64,000 nt of DNA from Sphaerochaeta globosa str. Buddy (GTDB taxonomy: Bacteria; Spirochaetota; Spirochaetia; Sphaerochaetales; Sphaerochaetaceae): the NCBI RefSeq assembly GCF_000190435.1, contig NC_015152.1:2672458-2736457 (forward strand), read 5' to 3'. The notes beneath the pieces are model-generated. The model made no database searches. It was not told the origin of the DNA and saw only the letters and a list, made by a program, of their open reading frames with translations. Numbering within the stretch: position 1 is the first letter of the stretch; every line of letters starts with the position of its first letter. Made by a program: the position numbers and the translations under genes. Positions 18,031 to 28,056 of the stretch are shown piece by piece.

Positions 18031-18043
18031 GTTTCCTACCTCC

Positions 18044-20710
18044 TTACTTCAACAATGGATTGGGCTTATCAACGTCAATGCCATATTTCTTTAGTGCCTC
18101 ACTTACGCGCTTGGCAGGAATGGTACCTTCATCGGAAAGTCCCTTAAGCGCTGCAACGGCGATATAGTACCGGTCAACCTCAAAGAACCGTCTGAGGGCC
18201 TGTCTGAAATCAGATCTGCCAAATCCATCAGTACCCAGGATGGTAACCCTTGGATTGGGGATGAGCCTTCTGATCTGCTCAGGATAGGCCCTGATATAGT
18301 CGGTGCTTATCACCACCGGTCCGTCGTGGCCTTCCATAAGCTTGGTAAGGTACGGCACCTTCGCTTCAGCTTCCGGATGGGTGAGGTTGTATCGCTCTGC
18401 TTCAACGCCGTCACGATGCAGTTCATTGACCCCGAGAATGCTGTAGATGTCCGCTTCCACCCCGAAGTCCTTTGAAAGGAGCTCAGCAGCTGCGATGACT
18501 TCCCTCAGTATGGTTCCACTTCCCATAAGCTGGACGACAGGATTCTTGTTCTTCTTGGCTTTTTTGAAGAGGTAGGCACCCTTCCTAATCCCTTCCTCGA
18601 CCCCCTTGGGCATCTCTGGATGGGTGTAGTTCTCATTCATCAGCGTGATGTAGTAGAAGATGTTCTCGTTATCCTCATACATGCGCTTCAATCCATCCTG
18701 GATGATTACAGCAAGCTCATAGGAGAAGGTGGGATCGTATGCCTGACAGGTTGGGTGGGTGGATGCCAAAAGCAACCCATGCCCGTCCTCATGCTGCAAA
18801 CCCTCACCGTTTAAGGTAGTTCTTCCGGCAGTTGCTCCCAGTAAAAAGCCCTTTGCCCCACTGTCCCCTGCGGCCCAGATGAAGTCACCGATACGCTGGA
18901 AACCGAACATTGAGTAGAAAATGAAGAAAGGAATCATGGAAACCTTATGGTTTGCATAACTGGTAGCAGCTGCTATCCAAGAGGAGATGGCTCCGGCTTC
19001 GGTAATTCCCTCTTCCAGAATCTGTCCCTTCTTATCCTCGCGATACCAAAGGAACGAATCCTTGTCCACCGGCTCGTACAACTGGCCGTCCGGTGCATAA
19101 ATTCCAATCTGTCTGAACAAGCCCTCCATACCGAATGTTCGTGCCTCATCGGAGACGATGGGAACAATTCTTTCACCAATGTTCTCGTCCTTAACCAGCT
19201 TGGTAAGCAGACGGACAAAGGCCATGGTGGTGGAAAGCTCTCTATCACCTGAAGAGGCAACCATGTCTTCAAAACTTTTGGATGCGGGAACCGTCAGCTT
19301 CTCTCCATCCTTATAACGGAAAGGAACAGGGCCTCCCATTACCTCTCGGCGCCTTGTGAGGAATTTCCCTTCTTTACTTTCTGGATCAGGCTTGATGAAC
19401 ACCATGTTCTTCGCCTGCTCGTCATCAATGGGTACATGGAAGTGATCCCTGAAGGCGAGAAGGTCTTTCTCTTCCATATGCTTCAGGTTGTGAGCGCCCA
19501 TCGCACCTTCTCCGCTTCCCATGCCATACCCTTTGATGGTCTTGAAAAGAATGACCGTAGGGGCTCCCTTATGGTTCGATGCCGCATGGAAAGCCTGATA
19601 AATCTTTCTTGGGTCGTGACCTCCACGACTTAACTGCCACAGGTCCTTATCGGTCTTGCCTTCAATAAGCGACTCAAGGTATGCATCCCCGGAGAAAAGT
19701 TTCTCACGCAGATATGCGGGGCCTTTAGCCTGTATGGTCTGGAACTCCCCGTCAACCATGTGTGCGAGCTTTTGCAGGAGTAATCCTTTCGTATCCTTTT
19801 CCAAGATGGAGTCCCATTCAGTTCCCCAAATAACCTTGATGACATTCCAGCCGGCACCTCTGAACTTTCCTTCAAGTTCCTGGATAATCTTACCATTGCC
19901 GCGAACCGGTCCATCCAGGCGCTGCAGGTTGCAGTTAACCACAAAGATGAGGTTATCGAGTTTCTCTCTGGATGCGAGAGAGAGTGCGGCCAAGGACTCA
20001 GGTTCGTCCGATTCGCCATCACCCATGAATACCCAGACTTTCCTGTCACCTTGTTTCTTCAGACCCCTTCCTTCCATATACTTCATGAAGCGTGCCTGAT
20101 AGGTTGCCATCGAAGGACCAAGGCCCATCGAGACAGTCGGGAACTGCCAGAACTCAGGCATCAGGTAAGGGTGTGGGTAGGAAGAGAGGCCTTTCCCTTC
20201 TGTTTCCTGCCTGAAATGATCCAGTTGTTCTTCGCTCAGCCTTCCTTCCACAAATGCCCGGGCGTACATGCCTGGCGATGAGTGGCCTTGGAAGTAGATT
20301 AAGTCCGCACCGTGTTCGGACTGTGGTCCCCTAAAGAACCAGTTGAATCCCACTTCATACATTGCTGAAGAGGATGAGTAGCTGGCAATATGCCCGCCCA
20401 AGCCTTTTCCCCCTTCATTTGCCTTAGCTACCATTACCATGGCATTCCAACGGACAAACGCAGACACATTTCGGGCGATAAGGGACTCTTCGGCGGGAAT
20501 GGCCGCACTCGGGTCAGTAATAGTTGTATTGATATAAGGGCTTATGACTCCAGGAGATGTTGCAACACCTTTGTTACGGGCGGTTTGGGTAAGTTCTGAA
20601 AGCAAATAATCAGTTTTCTGATCGCCTTCTTTCTGAATTACACCTTCTAACGACTGTAGCCAATCTTTGGTTTCTGCAGGGTCTGGATCATGAAAAATCT
20701 GTTTACTCAT
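18044..20710 (-). CDS. aceE: Pyruvate dehydrogenase E1, homodimeric type
   Basis: 888 residues. The thiamine-diphosphate-dependent decarboxylase of the pyruvate dehydrogenase complex. The ThDP motif [14 protein letters not shown] ends in [19 protein letters not shown], and [14 protein letters not shown] and HLVQ-free central regions match AceE. The long open frame extends to 20779, but ATG 20710 ([11 protein letters not shown]) has ggagg 8 bases upstream and begins where family members begin, so I chose it. A 25-bp palindrome lies 73-97 bases upstream. Confidence 0.95.
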   Translation of the reverse strand: MSKQIFHDPDPAETKDWLQSLEGVIQKEGDQKTDYLLSELTQTARNKGVATSPGVISPYINTTITDPSAAIPAEESLIARNVSAFVRWNAMVMVAKANEGGKGLGGHIASYSSSSAMYEVGFNWFFRGPQSEHGADLIYFQGHSSPGMYARAFVEGRLSEEQLDHFRQETEGKGLSSYPHPYLMPEFWQFPTVSMGLGPSMATYQARFMKYMEGRGLKKQGDRKVWVFMGDGESDEPESLAALSLASREKLDNLIFVVNCNLQRLDGPVRGNGKIIQELEGKFRGAGWNVIKVIWGTEWDSILEKDTKGLLLQKLAHMVDGEFQTIQAKGPAYLREKLFSGDAYLESLIEGKTDKDLWQLSRGGHDPRKIYQAFHAASNHKGAPTVILFKTIKGYGMGSGEGAMGAHNLKHMEEKDLLAFRDHFHVPIDDEQAKNMVFIKPDPESKEGKFLTRRREVMGGPVPFRYKDGEKLTVPASKSFEDMVASSGDRELSTTMAFVRLLTKLVKDENIGERIVPIVSDEARTFGMEGLFRQIGIYAPDGQLYEPVDKDSFLWYREDKKGQILEEGITEAGAISSWIAAATSYANHKVSMIPFFIFYSMFGFQRIGDFIWAAGDSGAKGFLLGATAGRTTLNGEGLQHEDGHGLLLASTHPTCQAYDPTFSYELAVIIQDGLKRMYEDNENIFYYITLMNENYTHPEMPKGVEEGIRKGAYLFKKAKKNKNPVVQLMGSGTILREVIAAAELLSKDFGVEADIYSILGVNELHRDGVEAERYNLTHPEAEAKVPYLTKLMEGHDGPVVISTDYIRAYPEQIRRLIPNPRVTILGTDGFGRSDFRQALRRFFEVDRYYIAVAALKGLSDEGTIPAKRVSEALKKYGIDVDKPNPLLK

Positions 20711-20782
20711 ACATTTCCTCCGATGGTGAGTGTACGTACTTGATAATTTTATCATTAAAAATGCTATTTGTACCTTCAATTA

Positions 20783-20807
20783 ATATACTACCAAAATTGT
20801 AGTATAT
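20783..20807. promoter_or_regulatory. Operator-like palindrome upstream of aceE
   Basis: Perfect 9-bp arms ATATACTAC and GTAGTATAT around a 7-base spacer. It lies 73-97 bases upstream of the aceE start, a position suited to a repressor of the pyruvate dehydrogenase operon. It does not match the PdhR consensus of enterobacteria, so the regulator is unknown. Confidence 0.5.
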
Positions 20808-20930
20808 CAACCTGCAATTGTGTTCACATGCGAGAATTCGTGAAGCCGAATACTTTGAAAGTGTATTTCTGACAAAGAGTTGCATATATGTAGCTTAAAA
20901 TAGAATTTTTTACAATAAAATAAAAACAAT

Positions 20931-20957
20931 GGCTTCATGCCAGTTGGACATGAAGCC
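20931..20957 (-). terminator. Rho-independent terminator between the lipoprotein gene and aceE
   Basis: Perfect 9-bp stem GGCTTCATG/CATGAAGCC with a 9-base loop. On the minus strand it is followed by a T-rich tract (ATTGTTTTTATTTTATTG). It ends the unit at 21019-22272 before the aceE promoter. Confidence 0.8.
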
Positions 20958-21018
20958 AAGAATGAGAAGAGCACGTTACCGCCTATCGGCAGTCCCGCAG
21001 GATCTGAAAAACGATTAC

Positions 21019-22272
21019 TCAGAAAGCACGGATGGCTCGAACATGAGCACAATAGGTCTTTGCCGCTTCAAGTGGTTCGGTTGGGTCTGAGAAGTTATCC
21101 ATGAACGCAATTGCGGAGGAACGCTCGGAGGAACTCCAATAGTATGTATTAAAAAAGCCCCCAAGCCCACTTTGATGCAGTACCTGATACATCAAAGCAA
21201 GCTCGTCGTGGCTGGGGAGAAACCAATCATCGTAGGTCACCCCATCATGTTCAACCGAGAGATTTGCACAAAGCAGGGCAGCATACTCTCCATCTTGCCC
21301 GAGTTCATCGACGATCAGGTTGGTGTTTGCATAACCATCACCGATAGCAGAGTCTGCCGCTCCGACAAGCCGAAACTGCTCCGCACTACTCCACTGCTTG
21401 GCCACCCACTGAGTAGATACCGGGGCTGCCTCCAAATATCGCCATCCATCACTATATAAGCCCTTGTCAAAGAAAACATGCCCACCCGCAGAACTATTGA
21501 GATTCGTCGGGCTCCACTGTGCATAGAGCGTCGCAGTACTACCAGTAGACTTATCCCAGTTTTTGACACTGCTCATATCCGCTGCATAGTACAGGGTTCC
21601 TCCACTGCCTGCTTGATCAGAGTATCCACAGAACTGATACCCGGGTCTCTGAGGCGGATCCATATCAGGTGGCATGGGTTCTCCCAATACGGCAATAACA
21701 TGGGTAGTTCCCCCAGAGCCTCCCTGCGGATCAAGGGTGATGGAACACAGGGGTATCCAAAGCGCATAGAGCGTCTGATCAACAGGTCCCATGGTGTACC
21801 GGCCTTCGTCACTATATTCTCGCTCCCCATCAGGGCTGGTCGACCAACCGGTAAAAACATAGCCAGAGTTTATGAACGCACATGTTGGCAGCGAAGCCTC
21901 TTGTCCGGTTGCAAGGGTAAGAGAACCCATTGACCTATCGCCACCGTTCGCATCAAAGCGTAGCGTTTGGACTGTAGGGGTCCACTTTGCATAGAGCAGG
22001 GTGTCGGCATCCACAACATCAGTGGTGAAGTTCCATGCCGTACTACAGGTACTTTCCTTATACCATCCGGCAAACGCATAGCCTTCTCGCTGCGGATTTT
22101 CCGGCTCGGAAAGTCGGTTTCCTTTGGCCACCCCTACTGCATCCAGGGAACTTCCCTCCCTACTGTCAAAATGGACCTGGACCATCTCAATTTCATCAGT
22201 ACAGGATATCAACAGAAGCCCCATCGTCAGTATCTAGCCTACTACAAGTACCATACGTTGCAATGTGTGCAT
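21019..22272 (-). pseudogene. Lipoprotein with InlB-type repeats and DUF1566-like C-terminal domain; amber stop in signal peptide
   Basis: 418 codons from ATG 22272, which has gaaggaagag upstream. The first 24 codons read as a lipoprotein signal peptide ending in the lipobox LLISC, except that codon 13 is TAG (22234-22236). The longest uninterrupted frame starts only at ATG 22224, leaving MGLLLISC, too short to be exported well. Behind the Cys come about four Listeria-Bacteroides (InlB B-type) repeats, seen as YAFAGWYKE, YVFTGWSTS and AKW/ALW/AQW strands. After these comes a C-terminal DUF1566-type domain with DDWFLPSHDELALM and YYWSSSE. The C-terminal domain is shared with the two giant lipoproteins at 35628 and 43177. 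The gene is probably inactivated by one nonsense mutation, unless re-initiation or a sequencing error applies. Confidence 0.75.
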
Positions 22273-22907
22273 CACGAACTCTTCCTTCTCTATCCCTCAG
22301 CCACGTTCTTAAGCATGACGCTTGCCACCACGTACAGGCAAAGCATCAAAGCTGAGACAGCAAATAGGGGATGTTGGTATGTTATGGATGGCAGTATAAA
22401 TTCCAGACTTTTAGCGGGTCAAGTAAAAAGGAGAGAATAATTGCTAATAGACCATCATGTATACAATACTGAAACGCCAATCACTGGTAACGTCTCGAGT
22501 AAAAAAGAATATACTGCAGAGCAAAAAGCCGTTGGTGTCACTTACTATCAGAAACGCAGCAGGGAACTCGCCTCGATAGACTGAAGGCCATACCTTCCTC
22601 CTACTTCAGGCACACACTATCAATGTGCATCCTATTGGATGCAGCAAGAGTGCGGCCTTACAATTTGTAGGAGTTATCAGCAAACGTTTATAACGTGCGG
22701 TTTATACCAAATAGGTTTCGGCGAACCCCATCGCCTGAATGCAGGCTAACCAAAAACGAACTTTTGGTCAATGTTGCTCAGATACCTCAAATCAAAATAC
22801 AAGGAAAACTGCCTTAACCTTGCATAGCAGCACCTCTGAACTCTCTGATAAAAACGGGCCATGATTGATAAGGAAACAAGCTGTTATACGCAGGCTTACT
22901 CGATGCC
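22273..22907. other. Intergenic stretch without a recognisable gene
   Basis: About 635 bases with only short broken frames on both strands. A 27-codon frame at 22501-22584 (KKEYTAEQKAVGVTYY at its start) faintly recalls the first residues of IS3-type OrfA proteins, too short to call. Otherwise I see nothing. Confidence 0.5.
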
Positions 22908-23490
22908 TCACCCAGGCTGTCCGCTGAAGCGCCAACCTGGACCTTGAACGAACAAATCAAATTCCCTCAGAGGCAGGTATCCGGTATACTCTTTTCAGGA
23001 AAACACGAAGCCAAGTGCTTTAAGTCTTTCAGACCCAAATCCGTCCAGAGTCTCTCGCTGAAACATTTCGTGTAGGAAAAATGCATGCCTTGGATTGCTC
23101 AAGAAATCCATTTCAATATACGGGTTAGCAGCAGTAAGGGTTGTCGTTCAATGTCTGGAATCCAGACCAGGTGCATTGTCCCCTAAAACCCCTGAAAACT
23201 CATCACAGGGTCTTTCAACAATCAACATGCTGTGACCAATCAGCATCCTGTTGGTTTCATCGATGTGTCCGTACGATTTGATCACCTTGCCTTGCTGTTG
23301 CATGCTTTCCATCTGCTCGGAACCGAGTAGGTTATAGGAATATTGAATAATTATATTCTTGGATACCTGCGATAAACAAATAATTCAAATACTTCCAGAG
23401 GAAATCAAGGAAGTTCTTCGCATAATCAACGGTACTAAGAAAAATTTCCCTGAGACTAAAAACACTCTGGTATAGCTCGATTTCTGACAA
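22908..23490 (-). pseudogene. Decayed protein-coding gene of unknown family
   Basis: Three adjacent protein-like segments on the minus strand lie in different frames. The first is 23332-23490, from TTG 23490 (SEIELYQSVFSLREIF, 52 codons). The second runs from about 23340 to 23148 (NLLGSEQMESMQQQGKVIKS). The third runs from about 23150 to 22908 (NPYIEMDFLSNPRHAFFLHE), interrupted by a TGA and then resuming as EYTGYLPLREFDLF. The order and coding-like composition suggest one ancestral gene broken by at least two frameshifts and one stop. I do not recognise the family. Confidence 0.5.
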
Positions 23491-23636
23491 TATTTATTAA
23501 ATAATATTTATTATTATTAATATTTGTTGTTAATTAATGAATATTGGTGTATATTGATTTTAGGTACTTTTTATTCCACATCACCTCCTACTTACAAAAA
23601 GATTCTAGGACAAATCCTAGGGAAAAGAGAAAAATC

Positions 23637-24242
23637 ATGAAAAAAATGTTTATTGTAGTAGCAATCGTATTGCTATCAACCGGACTTCTGTTTGCAGCGC
23701 CAAGCTGGATAGGTGTCCAAGGCACAGCCTCTGTCAAACAGGAAACGGGAACTGAAGATCACACCATCATTCCTATCGGTTTGAATATCGCAGGAACCAT
23801 TGGTATTGGCGATTCCCCCGTCGGAATAGGATTCCAAGCTGGTTTTTCCAAGACAGCTATTCACCAAAGGGACGGAGAGGAGTTGGAAGTCGAGGATTAT
23901 CCGCTGACAATGAATGTTGGAGCTACTGGAAAATTCATGCTCCCCCTGTCAGACTTGCTCTCGCTTGAACTTGGTGCAGGCCTTATGTACGAACGGTATG
24001 CAAGAACTGGCAGTATCCTAGGAACTGATTATGTGATCAACTTCAATACACTCAGTGCGATACTTGCAAGTGACCTGCTCATCCACCTATCCGACTCCCT
24101 CGCAATTGTTGGAGGAGTAGATGTCGCATTCCCCCTTACCGAGCAGGGAGAATACACCCTCGGAGGGAGCTCGACTACGGTAGATTATGATGTCGAAGGC
24201 TACACGATTACGGGAAAACTAGGTGTTGCCCTCAGCTTCTAA
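23637..24242 (+). CDS. Small outer-membrane beta-barrel protein
   Basis: 201 residues from ATG 23637. A signal peptide (MKKMFIVVAIVLLSTGLLFA, cleaved near AAPSW) is followed by alternating hydrophobic/polar strands and a terminal aromatic residue (GVALSF), as in 8-stranded outer-membrane barrels. The frame extends upstream to 23544, but MKKMF with gggaaaagag before it is the natural start. A small hairpin (CTAGGA, 4-base loop, TCCTAG, 23605-23620) sits just before the ribosome-binding site. It is monocistronic, with a strong terminator after it. The specific function is unknown. Confidence 0.72.
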   Translation: MKKMFIVVAIVLLSTGLLFAAPSWIGVQGTASVKQETGTEDHTIIPIGLNIAGTIGIGDSPVGIGFQAGFSKTAIHQRDGEELEVEDYPLTMNVGATGKFMLPLSDLLSLELGAGLMYERYARTGSILGTDYVINFNTLSAILASDLLIHLSDSLAIVGGVDVAFPLTEQGEYTLGGSSTTVDYDVEGYTITGKLGVALSF

Positions 24243-24272
24243 AACCTACTAGAACCTGGCAATCCAAAAGGT

Positions 24273-24319
24273 AAAAGCCCTACATTCTCTGGAGTTCTCC
24301 AGAAACGTGTGGGGCTTTT
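24273..24319 (+). terminator. Terminator after the barrel-protein gene
   Basis: Outer stem AAAAGCCCTACA (24273-24284) with TGTGGGGCTTTT (24308-24319), plus an inner CTGGA/TCCAG stem, and a T-run. A typical factor-independent terminator. Confidence 0.85.
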
Positions 24320-24678
24320 TGTTGCGCTGATCATTTTGAAGAGTATCTCTGCAAAGTTCAAAAATGTGGCATACATCATTCTCGTTTAGTCTAAAAATCT
24401 CTCTATGGAAAGCAGTAGTAAGGGCATATCAACTCTTGGGAATCTGAAACGTACACGTGATCAAAATATTTCCCGGAGTAACCGAGGAAAGCATTACAGA
24501 ATCTGGAGATAAACATTCGGCAATGCAAAAAGAATCTATACGATGGAAAATCAATATACCAGCCTTGTAATAGTAACTTACGGTTCTGAGAGTATTTCCA
24601 AGTACAGAGAACGAATGTAAAAGTGTCATGTTTAGCTTGCTTACAATTCTCAATCAACAAAGCCTAACTACCGTGATG

Positions 24679-24733
24679 TTGTCATAAATATGAGTACTAA
24701 CTATATTTCTTTTATGACAATTTATGGTATACT
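24679..24733 (+). promoter_or_regulatory. Operator pair and extended -10 promoter of the XRE/ImmA/PIN cassette
   Basis: TTGTCATAAA (24679-24688) and TTTATGACAA (24711-24720) are perfect 10-bp inverted arms with centres about 32 bp apart, three helical turns. TGgTATACT (24725-24733) is an extended -10 element just downstream, 31 bases before ATG 24764. The layout suggests repression by the XRE protein encoded first. The rest of the 520-base gap 24243-24763 holds the preceding terminator and no credible gene. Confidence 0.6.
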
Positions 24734-24763
24734 AGAAATGAGAAAGAAGTAAGGAGTACGAAC

Positions 24764-25099
24764 ATGACTATCGATAACGTTGCAATCGGTAATCGCTTAA
24801 AAGAACTTCGCAAGCAGTCAGGATTGATGCAGAAACATATTGCAGATTATCTTGGAGTTGACCAAAGCCTCATTGCAAGATTTGAAAATGGGGATCGGGC
24901 AATGACCTCTGCAACTTTAGAGAAACTCGCTATGTTATACTGTTGCCCGGCAAGCAAGATTCTCTCAGGAGAACCTTGCAACACGTCTCTGAAATTCTCC
25001 TTCAGAACTGATAATGCCAGCATGAAAGACTTAGTGTCACTAGCAGAAATCAATAAGATTGTGTTGAATCAAATGATGATGGACCAGTTTTCCAATTAG
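24764..25099 (+). CDS. XRE-family HTH regulator (antitoxin-like)
   Basis: 111 residues. The HTH spans residues about 8-60 (GNRLKELRKQSGLMQKHIAD, YLGVDQSLIARFENGDRAMT). The C-terminal tail is short. It is the first gene of a three-gene cassette, preceded by a pair of inverted operator arms, so it most likely represses the cassette. The following gene is an ImmA/IrrE-type peptidase, the usual partner that cleaves such regulators. aaggag precedes the start. Confidence 0.85.
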   Translation: MTIDNVAIGNRLKELRKQSGLMQKHIADYLGVDQSLIARFENGDRAMTSATLEKLAMLYCCPASKILSGEPCNTSLKFSFRTDNASMKDLVSLAEINKIVLNQMMMDQFSN

Positions 25100-25107
25100 G
25101 ATTACCT

Positions 25108-25857
25108 ATGGATAAAATGAAACTCAGAACCTATGCAGAGCAAGCTAGACACAGATGGGGAAAGGACTCAACATCTCCTCTTGATATTTTTGCAATTGTG
25201 AGCCAAATCGATACCGCAACGCTAGTATTATTCCCTTTTGGAGAAAATATTAGTGGTATATGCGTAAAAAGTCCTACATCGGCAGTGTTAGCCATCAACT
25301 CAACACAAACCCTGGGAAGACAAAGATTCTCTTTAGCACACGAGATGTATCATTACTGTTATGACAAGACCAATACAACCAACATATGCCCAACACAAAT
25401 TGACTCTGGGGATATTGAAGAGAGGAATGCCGATAGGTTCGCTTCATATCTTTTGATACCACCGTTAGCCCTCAACGAACGAATAGCAAAATTGCGTAAC
25501 GGTTCGAATCGCAATCTCACCACGAAAGATATAGTTGATCTGGAGCAATACTTTCAGGTAAGCAGGAAAGCCATACTATTCCGATTACGTGAAGAAAAAC
25601 TACTCTCACAAGAAGCTTCGAAAAGCATGGAACAAAACGTCAAAATCACCGCTTCTGCATTTGGATATGATTTGGCACTCTATGAACCTAGACCAGTAGA
25701 AAGACAGAAGACCACATTGGGTTACTACATTGAAAAAGCAGAACAACTCTTAAGCGACAACAAAATTTCAACAGGGAAATATGAAGAGTACCTCCTCGAC
25801 GCATTCAGAGCGGACATAGTTTTCGGCCCTGAGACTGAGGATGAGTATGTTGATTGA
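25108..25857 (+). CDS. ImmA/IrrE-family metallopeptidase
   Basis: 249 residues. The zinc-binding HExxH is in SLAHEMYHYCYD, with the third ligand expected in DIEERNADRFASYLLIP. The C-terminal 80 residues carry extra helices. In ICEBs1 and in XRE-coupled pairs this family cleaves the repressor; here the natural target is the XRE protein 8 bases upstream. Its 3' end overlaps the PIN gene by 17 bases, so the three genes form one unit. Confidence 0.86.
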   Translation: MDKMKLRTYAEQARHRWGKDSTSPLDIFAIVSQIDTATLVLFPFGENISGICVKSPTSAVLAINSTQTLGRQRFSLAHEMYHYCYDKTNTTNICPTQIDSGDIEERNADRFASYLLIPPLALNERIAKLRNGSNRNLTTKDIVDLEQYFQVSRKAILFRLREEKLLSQEASKSMEQNVKITASAFGYDLALYEPRPVERQKTTLGYYIEKAEQLLSDNKISTGKYEEYLLDAFRADIVFGPETEDEYVD

Positions 25858-26374
25858 TCCTATATATTTCGATACTGATTGTTTATCGGCCTTTCTGTGG
25901 GTGAAGCATGAAAATGTACTACAATCCCTCTATCCTGGAAGACTATTCATCCCGTATGAAACATATTCAGAGATATCTAAAGTTCCGCACCTTAAAGCCC
26001 AAACGGATAGTATGATAGCCAACCAGCAACTGCAAATCGAACATATTCTTATCGATTCTAAAGCATATGAAATATTTTCTACACTAACCTCGCCAAAAGC
26101 AGGCCGAATGGCCATTGGAAACGGAGAAGCCGCATGCATAGCCTTGGCAATCATCAACGATGGTTTGTTGGCCAGCAATAATCTGCGAGATGTCGCTCAC
26201 TATGTAAAGATATACAACTTACAGCACATTACATCTCCAAGCATACTAGAGGCAGCTCTCAATCAGAAGTTAGTTACCGAAGCACAAGGCAATACAATTT
26301 GGGCTTCAATGTTAGCTAAGCGACGTAAGCTGCCAAATGCCACATTCTCCGATTATCTTTATCTGCACCAGTAG
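25841..26374 (+). CDS. PIN-like domain protein (candidate toxin nuclease)
   Basis: 177 residues. Acidic positions of a PIN-type RNase appear in YFDTDCLSAFL (first Asp), TYSEISKV (Glu), NGEAACIALA (Glu) and ASNNLRDVAHY (last Asp). It overlaps the peptidase gene by 17 bases; an alternative start is ATG 25847. PIN proteins often act as toxins in two-gene modules, but here the controls appear to be an XRE repressor and an ImmA-like peptidase. Toxicity is inference. Confidence 0.68.
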   Translation: MSMLIDPIYFDTDCLSAFLWVKHENVLQSLYPGRLFIPYETYSEISKVPHLKAQTDSMIANQQLQIEHILIDSKAYEIFSTLTSPKAGRMAIGNGEAACIALAIINDGLLASNNLRDVAHYVKIYNLQHITSPSILEAALNQKLVTEAQGNTIWASMLAKRRKLPNATFSDYLYLHQ

Positions 26375-26393
26375 GTAAAAGCATCGAAAATGA

Positions 26394-27032
26394 TCAGCTC
26401 TCATTGCCGGATTGCAATGTTTGCATGAGGGCAAAGAAATGACTGGGCTCACCGGTACTGAAATAAGAAAACCAAGCTTCCAGCGTATTCTCTTCAAACA
26501 CCTCCAGGAGCTCAATAATCTGTTTCGCCCATAAGAGCGAAGCGGTCGAACCAGCAGTAACCAAGTTGCCATCAGTTACCGACCCTTGGTCAACGTACAA
26601 TGCCTGGCCTTTATAGGAGGGAGAAACCATCTCCAAAAACCCAGGTCCGTTGCTGGTATGTCTTCGTTCGTCCAGCACCCCTGCATCAGCAAGCGCAACA
26701 GTAGAGCCGCAGATCGCACAGACCGTTGCACCGACAGCAAGCAATTCCTTTGCTTTCTTGATGATGGCACCATGTTTTGGATCGCTCCATGTATCGGCAC
26801 CCGGCAGAAGCAGCACACTTGCATTACCTACGTTAATATCATCAACGAGGCAATCGACAGCGACCTTCAGGCCTCCCATCGTTATGACCAGATCCTTGGA
26901 ACAACTCACCGTTTTAAGAGATATCCGCTCAGCATCCTTCTTGAAAAAGCGACTACTGTGCAGTTCCGCCGTCACATACCCCAGTTCCCAGTCGGCCAAC
27001 GTATCAAGTACATACACATAGACAGTACGCAT
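26394..27032 (-). CDS. DJ-1/PfpI-family protein
   Basis: 212 residues of the DJ-1/PfpI (class I glutamine-amidotransferase-like) fold. The nucleophile elbow is VCAICGSTVALADAGVLD. The N-terminus MRTVYVYVLDTLADWELGYV matches the group often annotated as intracellular protease or glyoxalase. It is transcribed divergently from the WYL regulator and shares a 97-base promoter region with it, so the regulator probably controls it. Confidence 0.85.
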   Translation of the reverse strand: MRTVYVYVLDTLADWELGYVTAELHSSRFFKKDAERISLKTVSCSKDLVITMGGLKVAVDCLVDDINVGNASVLLLPGADTWSDPKHGAIIKKAKELLAVGATVCAICGSTVALADAGVLDERRHTSNGPGFLEMVSPSYKGQALYVDQGSVTDGNLVTAGSTASLLWAKQIIELLEVFEENTLEAWFSYFSTGEPSHFFALMQTLQSGNES

Positions 27033-27080
27033 AGCTCCTCCTCATGGATTGCTTTCTGTATTGTTCCACTGTGCTGTGCT

Positions 27081-27106
27081 ATTGTTGACATCAGTATGGC
27101 AACAAT
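27081..27106. promoter_or_regulatory. Inverted repeat in the DJ-1/WYL divergent promoter
   Basis: ATTGTTG and CAACAAT arms 12 bases apart, containing a TTGACA-like -35. It lies 24 bases upstream of the regulator start. A candidate binding site of the WYL protein. Confidence 0.45.
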
Positions 27107-27129
27107 GAAAAAGAATTAGGAAACCAACG

Positions 27130-28056
27130 ATGAAAATTGACCGGCTTGTAAGCATTATCATGGTGCTCCTTGACAAGAAGCGTATAGGTGCACAGCAGTT
27201 GGCAGCTATGTTCGAGGTATCACAACGCACCATCTACCGCGATGTTGAAACCATCAACATGGCGGGTATTCCCATACGGTCGACACCAGGGGTAGGCGGT
27301 GGATTTGAGATTATGGAGGAGTACAAGCTGGAAAAGAAGGTATTCTCCAGTTCCGACCTCTCGGCCATCCTGATGGGGCTATCCAGCCTTTCCTCCATGG
27401 TACGTGCTGAAGAAGTGGTGCAGGCCCTTGCGAAGGTAAAAAGCTTCATTCCTGCTGATAAAGCAAAGGACATTTCCCTGAAGGCCAACCAACTATACAT
27501 CGATTTGAGTCCCTGGCTGGGCAACAGGAATGTACAACCCTATGTAGAAATGGTGAAAACAGCGTTGCAGCAAAACAACCTGCTCGCCTTCGACTACGTA
27601 GACCGACATGGGACAAAAACCACCAGGACAGCCGAGCCCTATCAACTCGTGTTGAAGAACAGTCATTGGTATTGGCAGGGATACTGCCATACACGAAAGG
27701 ACTTCCGATTGTTCAGGCTATCCAGGACACTGAACCTGCATATGCTTGAGCAGTCGTTCATTCCCAAGGAATGCCCTAAGCCACAGTTTGAGTATCCGGA
27801 TGCTTTGGCTCCATTGTACACAACCATCACCATTCGGATTCATACATCGGTCATGGACAAGGTGCTCGAATACTGCACCTATGACCACTTCCAGCCTGAC
27901 GGACCTGAGCACTACATCGTTGCTTTTCCCTTCATGGAGAATGACTACTACTACCAGATCCTGTTCGGTTTTGGTACGGAGTGTGAATGCTTGGAACCAC
28001 TAGATATCCGTACAGAAATGAAACGTCGCATACTGGCTATGGCTGCCTTGTACTAG
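27130..28056 (+). CDS. HTH-WYL transcriptional regulator (YafY type)
   Basis: 308 residues. An N-terminal HTH_11/DeoR-like winged helix (IGAQQLAAMFEVSQRTIYRD, residues 15-55) is followed by a WYL ligand-binding domain (AFDYVDRHGTKTTRTAEPYQ, WYWQGYCHTRKDFRLFRLSR) and a C-terminal extension. It probably regulates the divergent DJ-1-family gene and itself. The ligand is unknown. Confidence 0.88.
   Translation: MKIDRLVSIIMVLLDKKRIGAQQLAAMFEVSQRTIYRDVETINMAGIPIRSTPGVGGGFEIMEEYKLEKKVFSSSDLSAILMGLSSLSSMVRAEEVVQALAKVKSFIPADKAKDISLKANQLYIDLSPWLGNRNVQPYVEMVKTALQQNNLLAFDYVDRHGTKTTRTAEPYQLVLKNSHWYWQGYCHTRKDFRLFRLSRTLNLHMLEQSFIPKECPKPQFEYPDALAPLYTTITIRIHTSVMDKVLEYCTYDHFQPDGPEHYIVAFPFMENDYYYQILFGFGTECECLEPLDIRTEMKRRILAMAALY

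Noticed and set aside
22501-22584. Possible IS3-type OrfA remnant (KKEYTAEQKAVGVTYYQK)
   Set aside because: Only 27 codons, no matching OrfB, inverted repeats or target duplication nearby; the resemblance is too short to support.
24403-24660. 85-codon minus-strand frame in the gap before the XRE cassette
   Set aside because: No ribosome-binding site, Cys/Phe/Tyr-rich composition unlike a real protein, no recognisable motif.
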